A stretch of DNA of 36,714 bases, taken from the NCBI GenBank assembly GCA_018267315.1, contig JAFDYS010000010.1:1-36714 (forward strand), in the 5' to 3' direction. Below are positions 1-10,040 of this stretch, one piece after another. The notes beneath the pieces were generated by a model. The model had not been told where the DNA came from. It saw nothing but the letters and a program-made list of their open reading frames with translations, and searched no databases. Position numbers and translations under genes: made by a program. The stretch is from Bacteroidota bacterium (GTDB taxonomy: Bacteria > Bacteroidota > Bacteroidia > Chitinophagales > UBA10324). Within the stretch, counting starts at the first letter, position 1. The number at the start of each line of letters is the position of its first letter.

Positions 1-507
1 CAGCAGAACATGCAGCAGTTGCAGCAAATGAATGGTTCGCAGCAGGGCATGACGCAGATGGTTACCACGCTCAATGAATCGCTGAGCTCGCTACCCGTGG
101 GACTCATCGTCTTCGGCGTGGTGTTCTTCTTCCTGTTTGGCTACCTGATGTATTCATCGCTCTTCGCCGCCATCGGTGCGGCCTCCGGTGATGAAGCCGA
201 TCAGTCGCTCACCTTTGTGGCCACCATGCCGCTCATCATTTCCTTCTTTCTGGCCTTCAATGCCATGAATGCGCCCAACAGCCGACTCTCCGTTTTCACT
301 TCCATATTTCCGCTCACATCTCCCATTGTAATGCCGGCTCGCCTCGCGTACGAACCTCCGATGATTGAAATTATTCTGTCCATGGTTTGTCTAATACTCG
401 GTTTCCTGCTGCTGGTATGGATAGCCGGAAAAATTTACCGCACGGGAATTTTGATGTACGGAAAGAAAATTTCCCTGAAGGAAATGATCAAATGGGTGAG
501 ATACTGA
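1..507 (+). CDS. ABC-2 type transporter permease, C-terminal part (5' end outside window)
   Basis: The reading frame is open from base 1, so the gene begins upstream of the window and only its last 168 residues are seen. A short Gln-rich stretch (QQLQQMNGSQQ) is followed by hydrophobic segments typical of the last membrane helices of ABC-2/NatB-like permeases: a helix at SSLPVGLIVFGVVFFFLFGY, one around LTFVATMPLIISFFLAFNAM, and a final one around ILSMVCLILGFLLLVWIAG. The motif FPLTSPIVMPARL and the tail GKIYRTGILMYGKK are characteristic of the Bacteroidota members of this family. The protein should be an inner-membrane export subunit working with an ATPase encoded upstream. The substrate cannot be inferred. 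The next gene starts about 21 bases downstream on the same strand, so they may be co-transcribed. Confidence 0.85.
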   Translation, partial: QQNMQQLQQMNGSQQGMTQMVTTLNESLSSLPVGLIVFGVVFFFLFGYLMYSSLFAAIGAASGDEADQSLTFVATMPLIISFFLAFNAMNAPNSRLSVFTSIFPLTSPIVMPARLAYEPPMIEIILSMVCLILGFLLLVWIAGKIYRTGILMYGKKISLKEMIKWVRY

Positions 508-528
508 TTTCGGAATTTCAATTTTCAA

Positions 529-1590
529 TTGGTGAATAAGAGCAAAACTTTCTCCGTAATCCTGCTCCTTGTATTGGTACTGGGCGGAATTTCTTTTTTG
601 GTTTCACAGTGTAAACCGAAATCAACGGTGAACAACGGAACCACAGAGGATACTTCCGCTAAAGCAGGAACCAGCAATCACGGTTCACAGGTCGCCGCAC
701 CCGATTTCAATGCGGATTCGGCTTATGCCTTTGTTGCGAAGCAGGTTTCATTCGGGCCGCGCATACCGGGAACACCCTCTCAAACGAAATGTGCCGGGTG
801 GCTCATAGCCAAACTTAAAACCTATACGCCCACTGTGATCGTGCAGGACATCAAAGTGAGTTTGTGGAATCATCAGGAAGTGCCCTGTAAAAACATCGTC
901 GCATCATTCAACCCGGTGCAGAAGAAACGAATTCTCCTTTGCTCTCACTGGGACACGCGCCCGTGGAGCGACCGTGATTCACTCAATCCAAAAAAACCTT
1001 TCGACGGCGCAGATGACGGCGGCAGCGGTGTGGGTGTGCTGATAGAAATGGCCCGGCTCATGAGCACGGAACTTCCTAATGTGGGCGTGGATATTCTGCT
1101 GCTCGATGTGGAAGATTATGGCCCGCCGGAATGGGACCCCGCATCGCGTAATCCCGAAATTCAGGCCTACTGCCTCGGCACGCAGGAGTGGGCCAGCTCG
1201 CCGCACGTACCGGACTATCGCGCTTACTACGGTATTCTGCTCGACATGGTGGGCGCGAAGAATGCCCGCTTCCTGCAGGAAGGAGCTTCGCTGCAATACG
1301 CTCCGTCCATCCTTGACAAAGTGTGGAGCGTGGCCAACTCACTCGGCTACAGCAATTATTTTGTTTATGAAAAAGCGCCCGGCATCATTGATGATCACGT
1401 GTACATCAACCGCATCAACGCCACGCCTACCATTGACATCATCAATTTGGATCGCTCTTCGAAATCCGGTTTTGCCAGGCACTGGCACACGCAGGATGAC
1501 AACATGAACATTATTGATAAGAATACGCTCAAGGCAGTGGGGCAAACCTTGCTGCAGGTGGTGTATGCCGAGGCGGCAGATGCAACTTGA
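529..1590 (+). CDS. M28-family glutaminyl-peptide cyclotransferase (type II QC-like), exported
   Basis: The N-terminus has a hydrophobic segment ending in VSQC, either an anchor or an imperfect lipobox (Gln at -1 is unusual). The start is TTG at 529; the next codon, GTG at 532, is equally possible. The body is an M28 zinc-hydrolase fold: SHWDTRP (residues 139-145), FDGADDGGSG (158-167), LLDVEDYG (191-198) and IDDHVYINR (287-295). By alignment with known glutaminyl cyclases, Asp163, Asp196 and His290 should bind zinc and Glu195 should be the catalytic base. The DDH motif near the C-terminus favours glutaminyl cyclase over aminopeptidase. Such enzymes convert N-terminal Gln of exported proteins to pyroglutamate in the periplasm. 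The stop codon lies 3 bases from the stop of the convergent M1 peptidase gene. Confidence 0.82.
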   Translation: MVNKSKTFSVILLLVLVLGGISFLVSQCKPKSTVNNGTTEDTSAKAGTSNHGSQVAAPDFNADSAYAFVAKQVSFGPRIPGTPSQTKCAGWLIAKLKTYTPTVIVQDIKVSLWNHQEVPCKNIVASFNPVQKKRILLCSHWDTRPWSDRDSLNPKKPFDGADDGGSGVGVLIEMARLMSTELPNVGVDILLLDVEDYGPPEWDPASRNPEIQAYCLGTQEWASSPHVPDYRAYYGILLDMVGAKNARFLQEGASLQYAPSILDKVWSVANSLGYSNYFVYEKAPGIIDDHVYINRINATPTIDIINLDRSSKSGFARHWHTQDDNMNIIDKNTLKAVGQTLLQVVYAEAADAT

Positions 1591-1593
1591 TAT

Positions 1594-3528
1594 TTACTGT
1601 TTTACGAAGCGTTGCGAATTGTTTTCCTTTCCTTCCATAATGATCACCTGGTAAACACCGGGAACCAGATTGCTGATGTTGAGCGCGCAGTCGCTGTGCC
1701 AGCTCCCGCTCATCACTTCCTGCCCGAGAGCATTCAACACACGGATGATTTTTTCATTCGGGTTTCCATTCACAAAATGAATCTGTAGCACATCCGTTGC
1801 CGGATTAGGAAAGAGCTGAAATTCATTTCTTGTTTTCTCAACAGAAGCGATCAGTACTGCAATGTCATTGTCGGACGAAATCAACTGCTTGTCAGGATCG
1901 ACCTTGGCGGCATTGGCGGCAAATGAAATCGGCACGGAGAATTCCTGTCCGTCAAATTGATTATTGAAGATCACAATCGTATCCTGTGTATCGCTGCTGA
2001 AGCGAATGGGCACCGGCATTTCAAAGAAAGAAACCGACGGATCGGATGTGGTTTGATGAATGATCACGTACAGGTTGTTGGCCGTATCCTGCTCCCAGGT
2101 GACATCATATTTCGGATATCCTTCACCGTAATACCAGTCGTTGAAGAATTCGGTGAGATCCATGCCGCTTGCATTTTCGAGGTGTGCCTGCAGGTCGCTC
2201 GTGTAGGCAAATCCGTAATTGAGCTGAGCATCACTGAGGTAGTTTCTCACTCCTTCAAAGAAGAGTGAATCGCCAAGCACCCAGCGCAGCATGTGAAGCA
2301 CCATGCCGCCTTTGGAGTAACTGAGCCGCCCGTCGAAAATGCGCCAGAGGTCGGTGGTGTCATCCACAAACACGGAGCCATCCGGCCAACTGGTGATGTA
2401 ACTCACCTGGTCTTTTCTCCACTGCTTAAAATCAGTGACGCCGAAGAGATGTTCTTCGACGAGGCCTTCACAGTAGGTAGCGAATCCTTCATTGAGCCAG
2501 ATGTCCTGCCAGCTTCCGCAGGTGACATTATCGCCGAACCATTGATGTCCGCATTCATGAGCAAGTAAAAACAAATCAAAACCCACCACGAACGTGATTG
2601 TTTGATGCTCCATGCCGCCGCCCCACAGGAATTCGCAGTGCCCGTATTTCTCTGCACTGAACGGATAATTCTTAAAGAGTGAATCATAAAGCTGAATAAC
2701 GGGAATGAGATCGGGCGTGTTGTTCTGCGCATTGTTCAGGTCTTCGGGAAAAACAAAATTCTGCACGAGCAGTGTATCACCGTCAAACGGCACATAATCA
2801 TTGTACGTGGAAAAATTAGAAACGGCCAGGCAAATGAGGTACGTAGCAATCGGGTAGCGGTGTTTCCAATGGAAGGTCACTTCATCTTCATTCTCTACCT
2901 GAGAAATCAGGATGCCATTGCTGACTCCGGTGTTGCCCGATGGAACCGTTATGAAGGCATCCATCGAATCCACTTTGTCAACGAGTGAGTTCTTGCAGGG
3001 AAACCAGTCTGAAGCGCCATAAGGTTCAGAGAGCGTAAACACAATCGGTTTGTTACTGCCGTGGGTTCCCTGGTTGAACGAACCGAAGCCCGTACTGGGC
3101 GGTGCGCCGTGATAAAAAATCGTAACGGAGTCAATCACGCCTGCCGGAAGTGCGGTAGAAAAATTTATGTCAAGCAAATCGCCGGTTAATTGGGTGAAGT
3201 TTACATCAGCACCGTGATAGGTTACGCTATCCACCGTAAGCACTTTGGAGAGGTTGAATTCAAGCTGAAATAAATCTTCATTCGGAACAACATAGCTGGT
3301 TACTGAACCGCTGATGTAGTATGCAGCCGGATCAATAATCCAGTTGAAGCGGTGGTACACGAGGTTGTAGGTGGTGATGTCGCGGACATCAGCCGAGGCA
3401 TTCATACTAAATGTAGCGGCTTTCATCTCCGACTGAATCAGATCGTGATGCAAACGATCCTGCGCCGTGGCAATGTGTGTAGCTGCCAGCAGGCAGGCAT
3501 ACAGCATGATGGAAATAATTGTTTTCAT
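1594..3528 (-). CDS. M1-family aminopeptidase with T9SS sorting domain
   Basis: The frame is open up to 3585, but the start at 3528 (MKTIISIMLYACLLAATHIATAQ) gives a clean signal peptide, and the promoter-like -7 element at 3558-3565 lies inside the longer version, so I chose 3528 (644 residues). The M1 N-terminal beta domain is followed by the exopeptidase motif GGGMEH (residues 303-308, in place of the usual GAMEN) and the zinc site HECGHQWFGD (His324, Glu325, His328) with Glu347 in LNEGFATY. This is an intact gluzincin active site. The C-terminal 75 residues begin FPNPATDVLQIHF and end in GVYQVII...RFVKQ, a type A T9SS sorting domain, so the enzyme is secreted or attached to the surface. 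It probably trims N-terminal residues from extracellular peptides. The exact specificity is unknown. Confidence 0.9.
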   Translation of the reverse strand: MKTIISIMLYACLLAATHIATAQDRLHHDLIQSEMKAATFSMNASADVRDITTYNLVYHRFNWIIDPAAYYISGSVTSYVVPNEDLFQLEFNLSKVLTVDSVTYHGADVNFTQLTGDLLDINFSTALPAGVIDSVTIFYHGAPPSTGFGSFNQGTHGSNKPIVFTLSEPYGASDWFPCKNSLVDKVDSMDAFITVPSGNTGVSNGILISQVENEDEVTFHWKHRYPIATYLICLAVSNFSTYNDYVPFDGDTLLVQNFVFPEDLNNAQNNTPDLIPVIQLYDSLFKNYPFSAEKYGHCEFLWGGGMEHQTITFVVGFDLFLLAHECGHQWFGDNVTCGSWQDIWLNEGFATYCEGLVEEHLFGVTDFKQWRKDQVSYITSWPDGSVFVDDTTDLWRIFDGRLSYSKGGMVLHMLRWVLGDSLFFEGVRNYLSDAQLNYGFAYTSDLQAHLENASGMDLTEFFNDWYYGEGYPKYDVTWEQDTANNLYVIIHQTTSDPSVSFFEMPVPIRFSSDTQDTIVIFNNQFDGQEFSVPISFAANAAKVDPDKQLISSDNDIAVLIASVEKTRNEFQLFPNPATDVLQIHFVNGNPNEKIIRVLNALGQEVMSGSWHSDCALNISNLVPGVYQVIIMEGKENNSQRFVKQ

Positions 3529-3557
3529 ACCCAGTTTCTTGATGATCCGGTGATGCG

Positions 3558-3586
3558 CAAAACTACCAGCAGTCTGTGAGGACAAA
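3558..3586 (-). promoter_or_regulatory. Bacteroidota-type promoter for the M1 aminopeptidase
   Basis: On the minus strand TTTG (3583-3586) is followed after 17 bases by TAGTTTTG (3558-3565), an exact match to the TTTG/TAnnTTTG consensus of the primary sigma factor of this phylum. The spacing is slightly below the usual 19. It ends 29 bases before the chosen ATG at 3528, supporting that start and independent transcription of the aminopeptidase. Confidence 0.6.
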
Positions 3587-3646
3587 GAATGACATTTGTT
3601 AGTGGAACAACTGATAATTAAATGCGATACGGATGCTAAATGACAG

Positions 3647-5329
3647 TTATTCTTTCACAAATCTGATTACGGCTGCGGGATTACCCGAATCAACGGCCAG
3701 CAGATAGACGCCGGCATTCAGTTCAGAAACATCAATAGCCGCGGCCTTAACTGATGAGGAAAGTTTCTCTGAAATCAATATTTGTCCCAGCATATTCCTC
3801 ACGCTGAGGGTGGATCCTGCCAGCGGAAGATTCTTCACTGAAACGTAAAGCCAGTCACCGGCGGGATTCGGATAAACGAAAATGTTATGCGGAGAATTAT
3901 CCACTTCACTGATGCCGACATTGCAATTGTAATACGCGGCCGCCAGCATGAGACTGTTGTACACATTGAGGCGGCCACCACTCACGGTCGGGAAATTGTT
4001 GGTGAGATCATCGAGTGAATCCACTCCCTCCATGATGAAGTTCTTTATCCGCAGCGCCGCGCCCGCCGGATCAGTCCGAAAATCCTCAACTAATCCTTCG
4101 CATGGCAGCGAGTAAATCAATGCCACTGCACCCGCCACATGAGGCGATGCGGATGATGTTCCGGTTTTTGCACCATACGTATTGGCCGGCAGCGCCGAAA
4201 CAATATTTGTTCCCGGCGCACCCAGGTCAATGGTAGAATCGCCATATCCTGCTGTGGGGTTCTTCTGATCAGTAGCGGTTGTGTTGGTTACGCTGATCAT
4301 GTAATCACTCGGGCAGGCGGTAGGCATGTCACCCACCACATCCACATTCACCGTTGAATTAGCGGTAGCGGTTGCGTGCAGGATGCCATAGACTCCCATT
4401 GAATCGTACATCGCGCACCAGAGCGGAAAGTTGGCGGGCTGTCCGTTATTGATTCCGAATGAGGAGTTGGCTGAAACGATAAAGGCGCCATCAGCACCAT
4501 TCGTTTCATTGTATTTCCTCCGCATGTCAAGCACGTAACTGTAGCCGGCCACCACAATGGATTCCACACCGGAATATCCTTTCACCGGAAGTATCTGCAC
4601 ATTCCAGTTCACACCTGCGACGCCCACTGAATTATTCCCCCTGGCTCCTGCAATTCCTGTTACATGCGTGCCGTGATAATCGCTGGGGATGTTGCCGTTG
4701 TTGTCGAGTGAATTCCATCCGTCATAATCATCAATGTATCCGTTTTCGTCATCATCAATACCGTTGCCGGGAATCTCGTGATAGTTCTTATGGTAGTGAA
4801 TGTCTTCATGATTCAAATCAAAACCCTGATCCACTATGGCAATCACAATGGTGTCTCCGCCGGCTGTGAGTCCTCCGGTGGTTAAATCCCAGGCGGAAGC
4901 AGCATCAATATCAGCACCCATAGTTTGCCCGGACTGCCCGGTGTTGAGCATGTTCCATTGCTGACTGAACAGGGCATCATCGGGTGTGTTGCGCAGTTCA
5001 ACATAATGATTGAATTGAGCAGCAATTACCTCATCCCTTTGTTTGAACGAACTGAGCATTTTGTTTTCTTCAATAGCAACATCATCAAAATGCAACAGCC
5101 AGATGTTGAGATACGGCGAGAGGTTTCTTTCAACAGCGAGTTGTGTTGGCTTGCCTTCCAGCGAAGAGAAGGCCCTTGTTAATCCGTTTATGTCAATTCC
5201 TTTTTTCAGCATCACCAGCAAATCTCCCGGCACATGATCTTTCTGCTGCGAAAAGGAAATAGCAGGATTCGCCGCCAGGGCGAAGAGGAGTGTAGCGAAT
5301 ATGAATCGGCTCTTCCGGAAAAAACGCAT
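3647..5329 (-). CDS. Subtilisin-like (S8) serine protease with T9SS sorting domain
   Basis: The 560-residue protein starts with a basic N-terminus and signal peptide ending around FSQQ (residue 28). A prodomain-like region covers roughly residues 30-125. The S8 catalytic domain shows Asp167 in AIVDQGFD, His219 in DYHGTHVTG, the oxyanion Asn324 and Ser392 in GTSSASPHVAG, so all catalytic residues are present. The region between Asp and His has an acidic insert (NGIDDDENGYIDDYDGW) that may bind calcium. The C-terminus, YPNPAGDWLYV...GVYLLAV...RFVKE, is a T9SS sorting domain. The protein is predicted to be a secreted or cell-surface endopeptidase. The upstream sugar dehydrogenase gene ends only 11 bases before this start, so the two are probably one transcript. 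Confidence 0.93.
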   Translation of the reverse strand: MRFFRKSRFIFATLLFALAANPAISFSQQKDHVPGDLLVMLKKGIDINGLTRAFSSLEGKPTQLAVERNLSPYLNIWLLHFDDVAIEENKMLSSFKQRDEVIAAQFNHYVELRNTPDDALFSQQWNMLNTGQSGQTMGADIDAASAWDLTTGGLTAGGDTIVIAIVDQGFDLNHEDIHYHKNYHEIPGNGIDDDENGYIDDYDGWNSLDNNGNIPSDYHGTHVTGIAGARGNNSVGVAGVNWNVQILPVKGYSGVESIVVAGYSYVLDMRRKYNETNGADGAFIVSANSSFGINNGQPANFPLWCAMYDSMGVYGILHATATANSTVNVDVVGDMPTACPSDYMISVTNTTATDQKNPTAGYGDSTIDLGAPGTNIVSALPANTYGAKTGTSSASPHVAGAVALIYSLPCEGLVEDFRTDPAGAALRIKNFIMEGVDSLDDLTNNFPTVSGGRLNVYNSLMLAAAYYNCNVGISEVDNSPHNIFVYPNPAGDWLYVSVKNLPLAGSTLSVRNMLGQILISEKLSSSVKAAAIDVSELNAGVYLLAVDSGNPAAVIRFVKE

Positions 5330-5340
5330 GCGTTGAATGT

Positions 5341-7248
5341 TCAGTGATGGATCACCATCTTCAGCATTTCAGGACGACTCTCCAGTTGTACTTCCAGGGT
5401 GTAAATACCATCAGGCAGAAATGAAAAATCGAATGAAACGGAATTGGTTTGGTTTGTCAGGTAGCGGTTGGTTGTTTTGAAAACTTCTTTCCCCGCTAAA
5501 TTACGCACGATGATCTGAGCACACTGTTCGCTCAGGTCTTTCGACACTATTGTGACCATACCGCCGGATGGATTGGGAAACAGCGATACAGCTCGGGATA
5601 ACTCTGTTTCATTCACAGCTGTGCACAAATCAACAGTGACTCCGATGGTGGTTGTTACCTCGCACTGGAACGAATTGGTGTACGAATAGCTGATGGTGTG
5701 CGTTCCGGCTCCGGCAGTTGCGGGGTCAAACACATTTCCGGATATGCCATCGCCGGAGAATGTTCCGCCGGAAGGCACTGCGTTGATGGTATCGCTTGCC
5801 TGATCAATGCAATAGAAAGAATCAAGTCCTGAAATAACGGCGGCTTCCAGCGAACTGGCATCAAGCACCGGAGATGAAAGCGTGGTGCAGCCATTGGAGT
5901 TAGTGACGAGCACGGTGTAGTTCATACTGTCGCTGCCCGCCGGCTGAAATACATTTGATGTGGCGCCGGAAATTTCTTCTCCGTTAGCATACCATTGATA
6001 CGTCAGCCCCGTGCCATAGGGTGTTTGCAATGTGAACGGACTGCAGACGATGGAATCAATGAACAGATTGCCGTTGCCATGGTCAATAAGAATCTGCGCA
6101 ACGGGTGCGCACAGGGAATCCACGATGTGATAAATTTTTCCGTCACTGCTGCCATACCCGGTAACATACAACTCGCCATAGCGGTCCTCGCCGAATGAAG
6201 TGAAATTGTAATTGGACCCATCCAGAACCTGCGTCGCATTCCAGTTGCCATTATTGTCTTTCTCCATGATCCTGAACTTGCCGCTGCAGTAATCCACGAA
6301 GATGTATTTACCGTATAAATTTTTGAACTGAGCGCCCCGGTACACGAATCCACCCGTGATAGAACAATCACCTCCGCTGTGCTGATATACGTGGATGGGC
6401 CAGGTGAGATCGCCGGCACTGTCGCAATGTGCCGTTTCATTTGCTGCAAGTCCTTCATAGCAATCCCATCCGTAATTCTGCCCGCCGGTGTCGGGTGCAG
6501 TAATCAAATCCACTTCTTCCCACGTTCCCTGTCCCACATCGCCGATCCAGAGATCGTGCGTGAGCCGGTCGAAACTGAAGCGCCACGGGTTGCGCATGCC
6601 CAGCGCCCACACTTCGGGTGCGAAGGTGGCATTGCCTACGAACGGATTATCGGGCGGCACGGCATATCCTGAATCAACACTTACATCAAGACGCAAAATT
6701 TTTCCCAGAAAACTCATCCTGTTTTGGCCGTTGTTATCAGGATCCCATGCGCTGCCGCCATCTCCTGTGCCGGCATAGAGATACCCGTCAGTCCCGAATC
6801 GGAGGCAACCACCGTCATGATTGTCATAATCAGGATGAGGAATTTTAAGAACGAATTGCTCGCTGTTTACATCCGCCAAATCAGGATTGGAAGGATCAAC
6901 CCGGTAGCTCGCGATCACGTTGGAATCGGTACCGAGAGGTGAATAGTAAATGAAGAAGTAACCGGAGATGAAATAATCAGGAGCGAAGGCCAGTCCAAGC
7001 AGTCCCCGTTCACTGGATGTTTTCACCTTGGTGTGTATGTCGAGAAACGGTGTGGCGTTTTTATTTCCTGCCGAATCACAGACATAGATGTATCCGCTTT
7101 TCTGTACAATAAACAGACGTCCATCACCGCAGTTTTCAATGTCAACCGGTCCGGTAAAGCCGGTTGAAAATTGCTCCAGTTCAAAACTCTGCGCTGACAG
7201 TCGGAATGAAATCACCAGCAGCGAAAGAAGTGTGTGCCATTTCCCCAT
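5341..7248 (-). CDS. PQQ-type soluble sugar dehydrogenase (HIPL/Asd-like) with Ig-like and T9SS domains
   Basis: The frame is open to 7392 and would overlap metH. The ATG at 7248 gives a proper signal peptide (MGKWHTLLSLLVISFRLSAQ) and removes the overlap, so I use it (635 residues). Residues about 20-380 form a soluble glucose/aldose dehydrogenase beta-propeller, with FTGPVDIE and FIVQKSG near the start, SSERGLLGLAFAPD, the catalytic His144 in NHDGGCLRFG, GTGDGG, and the PQQ-contacting Arg in ALGMRNPWRFSFD. Members oxidise sugars with PQQ, but many Bacteroidota homologues have no proven substrate. An Ig-like segment (FTLQTPYGTGLTYQWYANG) and a second beta-rich unit follow, then a T9SS sorting domain beginning FPNPSGGMVTIV. 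It is followed 11 bases later by the subtilisin gene. Confidence 0.85.
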   Translation of the reverse strand: MGKWHTLLSLLVISFRLSAQSFELEQFSTGFTGPVDIENCGDGRLFIVQKSGYIYVCDSAGNKNATPFLDIHTKVKTSSERGLLGLAFAPDYFISGYFFIYYSPLGTDSNVIASYRVDPSNPDLADVNSEQFVLKIPHPDYDNHDGGCLRFGTDGYLYAGTGDGGSAWDPDNNGQNRMSFLGKILRLDVSVDSGYAVPPDNPFVGNATFAPEVWALGMRNPWRFSFDRLTHDLWIGDVGQGTWEEVDLITAPDTGGQNYGWDCYEGLAANETAHCDSAGDLTWPIHVYQHSGGDCSITGGFVYRGAQFKNLYGKYIFVDYCSGKFRIMEKDNNGNWNATQVLDGSNYNFTSFGEDRYGELYVTGYGSSDGKIYHIVDSLCAPVAQILIDHGNGNLFIDSIVCSPFTLQTPYGTGLTYQWYANGEEISGATSNVFQPAGSDSMNYTVLVTNSNGCTTLSSPVLDASSLEAAVISGLDSFYCIDQASDTINAVPSGGTFSGDGISGNVFDPATAGAGTHTISYSYTNSFQCEVTTTIGVTVDLCTAVNETELSRAVSLFPNPSGGMVTIVSKDLSEQCAQIIVRNLAGKEVFKTTNRYLTNQTNSVSFDFSFLPDGIYTLEVQLESRPEMLKMVIHH

Positions 7249-7294
7249 GAAAGCAAGATTAGAAATAAAATCGGAAACGCGGGAAGGCACCGGA

Positions 7295-9970
7295 TCAGAT
7301 GCCATAAGCCAAATTTGGCGATAACCATTTCTCAGCTTCTTCCACAGCAATTCCTTTTCGCCCGGCGTAATCTGCAACCTGATCCTTCTCAATCTTTCCT
7401 ACTCCGAAATATTTTGACTTCGGATGAGAGAAATAAAATCCGCTGACGGAAGCTGCAGGATACATCGCAAAATTTTCCGTGAGTTGAATTCCGGCGGTGT
7501 CTTCTGCACCAAGCATTTCAAACAAATTTCGCTTCTCCGTGTGATCAGGACAGGCGGGATAGCCCGGAGCCGGACGGATGCCTGCATATTCTTCCCTGAT
7601 CAGTTGTTCGCTTGAAAGGTTTTCATCCCAGGCATAGCCCCAATATTTTTTCCGCACCAACTCGTGCATCGTTTCAGCAAATGCCTCGGCCAGCCGATCG
7701 GCAATTGCTTTGATCAGAATAGAATTGTAATCATCATGATCCCGCTCGAATCGCTCGATGAGTTTTTCGATGCCGATACCGGCCGTCACAGCGAACAATC
7801 CGATGTAATCTTTGAGTGATGAAGATTTGGGAGCAACAAAATCTGCTAGGCACAAGTAGGGTTGCCCTGCCCCTTTCCGAGATTGCTGGCGGAGAAAGCG
7901 GAAAGTGCCGTGCTGACTTCCTGTTTCGTTCTTCCATTCCACATCGTCATTCACGGCGGTTGCTTCGTAAAAACCGATCACACCCTTTGCTCTTAAATGT
8001 TTCCTGCTCACCACTTCATCAAGCAGCTTATTTGCATCTGAGAAGAGTTTTTGCGCTTCATTTCCAACTACCGGGTCGCTCAAAATGGCCGGGTATTTTC
8101 CCGCTAACTCCCAGGTTTGAAAGAACGGAGTCCAGTCAATCCGTTTTCTGATTTCTTCCAGCGGAAAATCATCGAACACTTTATTGCCGAGGAATGAAGG
8201 AACAGGAGGCGAATAGTTTTTCCAGTCTATCTGAAACTTGTTCTGTCTTGCAAACTCAATGCTCACATAATTCTTGTCGCGCTTTCTTCCCAAATGTTGT
8301 TCGCGCAGGTCATCATATTCGGCTTTGATTTTGGAAGAGAAATTTTCCTTCTGTTCCCGGTTCAGCAATGAAGAAACGACAGCGACGCTCCGGGATGCAT
8401 CAAGCACGTGAATAACCGGAGCACCATAGTTCGGCGCAATTTTCACTGCGGTATGAATGCGGGATGTGGTGGCGCCACCAATGAGCAATGGTGTTTTGAA
8501 ACCGAGCCGCTCCATCTCTTTGGCCACGTGCACCATTTCATCGAGAGAAGGGGTGATCAATCCGCTCAGCCCGATGATGTCGGCGCTATCCTTATTGGCC
8601 GTCTCCAAAATTTTTTCTGCAGCAACCATCACACCGAGGTCAATCACTTCATAATTGTTGCAGCCCAGCACTACGCCCACAATGTTTTTACCGATGTCGT
8701 GCACGTCGCCTTTGACGGTGGCGAGCAAAACGCGCCCGGCGTTTTTGGGACCTGATTGTGATTGATCGGCAGCAAGAAATGGTGTGAGATAAGCCACGGC
8801 TTTTTTCATGACGCGGGCGCTCTTCACCACCTGTGGTAAAAACATTTTTCCGGAGCCAAACAGGTCGCCCACCGCATTCATTCCATCCATCAGCGGGCCT
8901 TCGATTACTGCGATGGGCCGCTGCAACTTCACCCTGGCTTCTTCGGTGTCTGCTTCAATGAATTCCGTAATGCCTTTAACGAGCGCATGTTTCAGCCGCT
9001 CTTCAACCTTCAGTTTTCTCCATTCATCATCCGGCTTCTGGTTTTTGGATTTGGATTTTACATTTTCTGCGAATGCAACCAGCCGTTCAGTGGCATCGCT
9101 TCGGCGGTTGAACAAAACATCTTCGATGAGTTCAAGCAGGTCTTTCGGAATCTCATCATATACGCCGATCATACCGGCATTCACGATGCCCATATCCATG
9201 CCCGCCTGAATGGCATGATAGAGAAAGGCTGTGTGCATGGCTTCACGCACAGGCGTGTTGCCACGGAATGAGAACGAGAGATTGCTCACGCCGCCACTCA
9301 CTTTCGCATACGGCAGGTTTTCCTTGATCCATTTGGTGGCTCTGATGAAATCCGTTGCATAGTTAGCATGCTCTTCTATTCCGGTGGCAATGGCCAAAAT
9401 GTTTGGGTCAATGATGATATCCTGCCGCGGGAAATGAATTTTTCTGGTGAGCAAATCATAACTGTGTTTCGCAATTTCAATCCGGCGTTCAAATGTGTCG
9501 GCTTGTCCCTTTTCATCGAAACACATCACTACGGCCGCGGCACCGTAGCGGCGGATTTTCTTTGCCTGCTCGAGAAACTTTTGTTCACCTTCTTTCAGAG
9601 AAATGGAATTCACGATGCCTTTGCCCTGGATGCATTTCAATCCGGCTTCAATGATTTCCCACTTTGATGAGTCAATCATCACGGGTACTTTGCTGATGTC
9701 GGGTTCGGAGGCAATGAGGTTCAGAAATTTCACCATGGCTTGTTTGCCATCGAGCATTCCCTCGTCCATATTCACGTCAATGATCTGTGCGCCGTTTTCT
9801 ACTTGCTGCCTTGCTACGTTCACGGCTTCTTCAAAATTTCCGGAAAGGATGAGACGCGCAAATTCTTTGGAGCCGGTGATATTCGTGCGTTCACCGATGT
9901 TGATGAAGTTGCTTCCCGGGAATATCTTCAACGGTTCGAGTCCGCTGAGATGGAGGTTGTGGTTTTTCAT
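7295..9970 (-). CDS. metH: B12-dependent methionine synthase, folate/cobalamin/reactivation half
   Basis: I start at 9970 ([17 protein letters not shown], 891 residues) because the longer frame to 10012 reads through a hairpin repeat. Domains in order: pterin-binding ([14 protein letters not shown] near residue 23; [15 protein letters not shown]), the cobalamin-binding cap and Rossmann domains with the cobalt-ligand motif DVHDIG (Asp422, His424, Gly427), and the AdoMet-binding reactivation domain with [14 protein letters not shown], the [10 protein letters not shown] helix and [15 protein letters not shown]. It takes the methyl group from methyltetrahydrofolate via cobalamin to homocysteine, but lacks the homocysteine domain, which is the separate upstream gene 10103-11107. 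Together the pair equals a full-length MetH of about 1,225 residues. A split metH is common in this phylum. Nothing suggests decay. Confidence 0.96.
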   Translation of the reverse strand: MKNHNLHLSGLEPLKIFPGSNFINIGERTNITGSKEFARLILSGNFEEAVNVARQQVENGAQIIDVNMDEGMLDGKQAMVKFLNLIASEPDISKVPVMIDSSKWEIIEAGLKCIQGKGIVNSISLKEGEQKFLEQAKKIRRYGAAAVVMCFDEKGQADTFERRIEIAKHSYDLLTRKIHFPRQDIIIDPNILAIATGIEEHANYATDFIRATKWIKENLPYAKVSGGVSNLSFSFRGNTPVREAMHTAFLYHAIQAGMDMGIVNAGMIGVYDEIPKDLLELIEDVLFNRRSDATERLVAFAENVKSKSKNQKPDDEWRKLKVEERLKHALVKGITEFIEADTEEARVKLQRPIAVIEGPLMDGMNAVGDLFGSGKMFLPQVVKSARVMKKAVAYLTPFLAADQSQSGPKNAGRVLLATVKGDVHDIGKNIVGVVLGCNNYEVIDLGVMVAAEKILETANKDSADIIGLSGLITPSLDEMVHVAKEMERLGFKTPLLIGGATTSRIHTAVKIAPNYGAPVIHVLDASRSVAVVSSLLNREQKENFSSKIKAEYDDLREQHLGRKRDKNYVSIEFARQNKFQIDWKNYSPPVPSFLGNKVFDDFPLEEIRKRIDWTPFFQTWELAGKYPAILSDPVVGNEAQKLFSDANKLLDEVVSRKHLRAKGVIGFYEATAVNDDVEWKNETGSQHGTFRFLRQQSRKGAGQPYLCLADFVAPKSSSLKDYIGLFAVTAGIGIEKLIERFERDHDDYNSILIKAIADRLAEAFAETMHELVRKKYWGYAWDENLSSEQLIREEYAGIRPAPGYPACPDHTEKRNLFEMLGAEDTAGIQLTENFAMYPAASVSGFYFSHPKSKYFGVGKIEKDQVADYAGRKGIAVEEAEKWLSPNLAYGI

Positions 9971-9980
9971 ATTATTCTTA

Positions 9981-10026
9981 ACTAAGAGTAATAGGATTAA
10001 AAACTCCTGCAACTCCTGTTACTCCC
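9981..10026. repeat. AGGAGT hairpin repeat, copy B
   Basis: Read on the minus strand it is GGGAGT-aac-AGGAGT-tgc-AGGAGT, a T-rich loop, then ATCCT-att-ACTCTTAGT. The hexamers have a 9-base period and the two halves are inverted, giving a long stem-loop. It ends 10 bases before the ATG of the downstream metH half. Related copies lie at 10041-10096 and 11121-11178. Confidence 0.8.
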
Positions 10027-10040
10027 AATTTATTCTTTTA

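Noticed and set aside
979..1545. Several open frames on both strands inside the glutaminyl cyclase gene
   Set aside because: They overlap a gene with clear motifs and have arginine/proline-rich, motif-free translations.
7249..7392. N-terminal extension of the sugar dehydrogenase that would overlap metH
   Set aside because: It lacks a signal peptide and overlaps 98 bases of the conserved metH end; the ATG at 7248 gives a normal signal peptide.
9971..10012. Extended start of the metH second half
   Set aside because: The extra 14 residues are translated from the hairpin repeat and are not part of the family.
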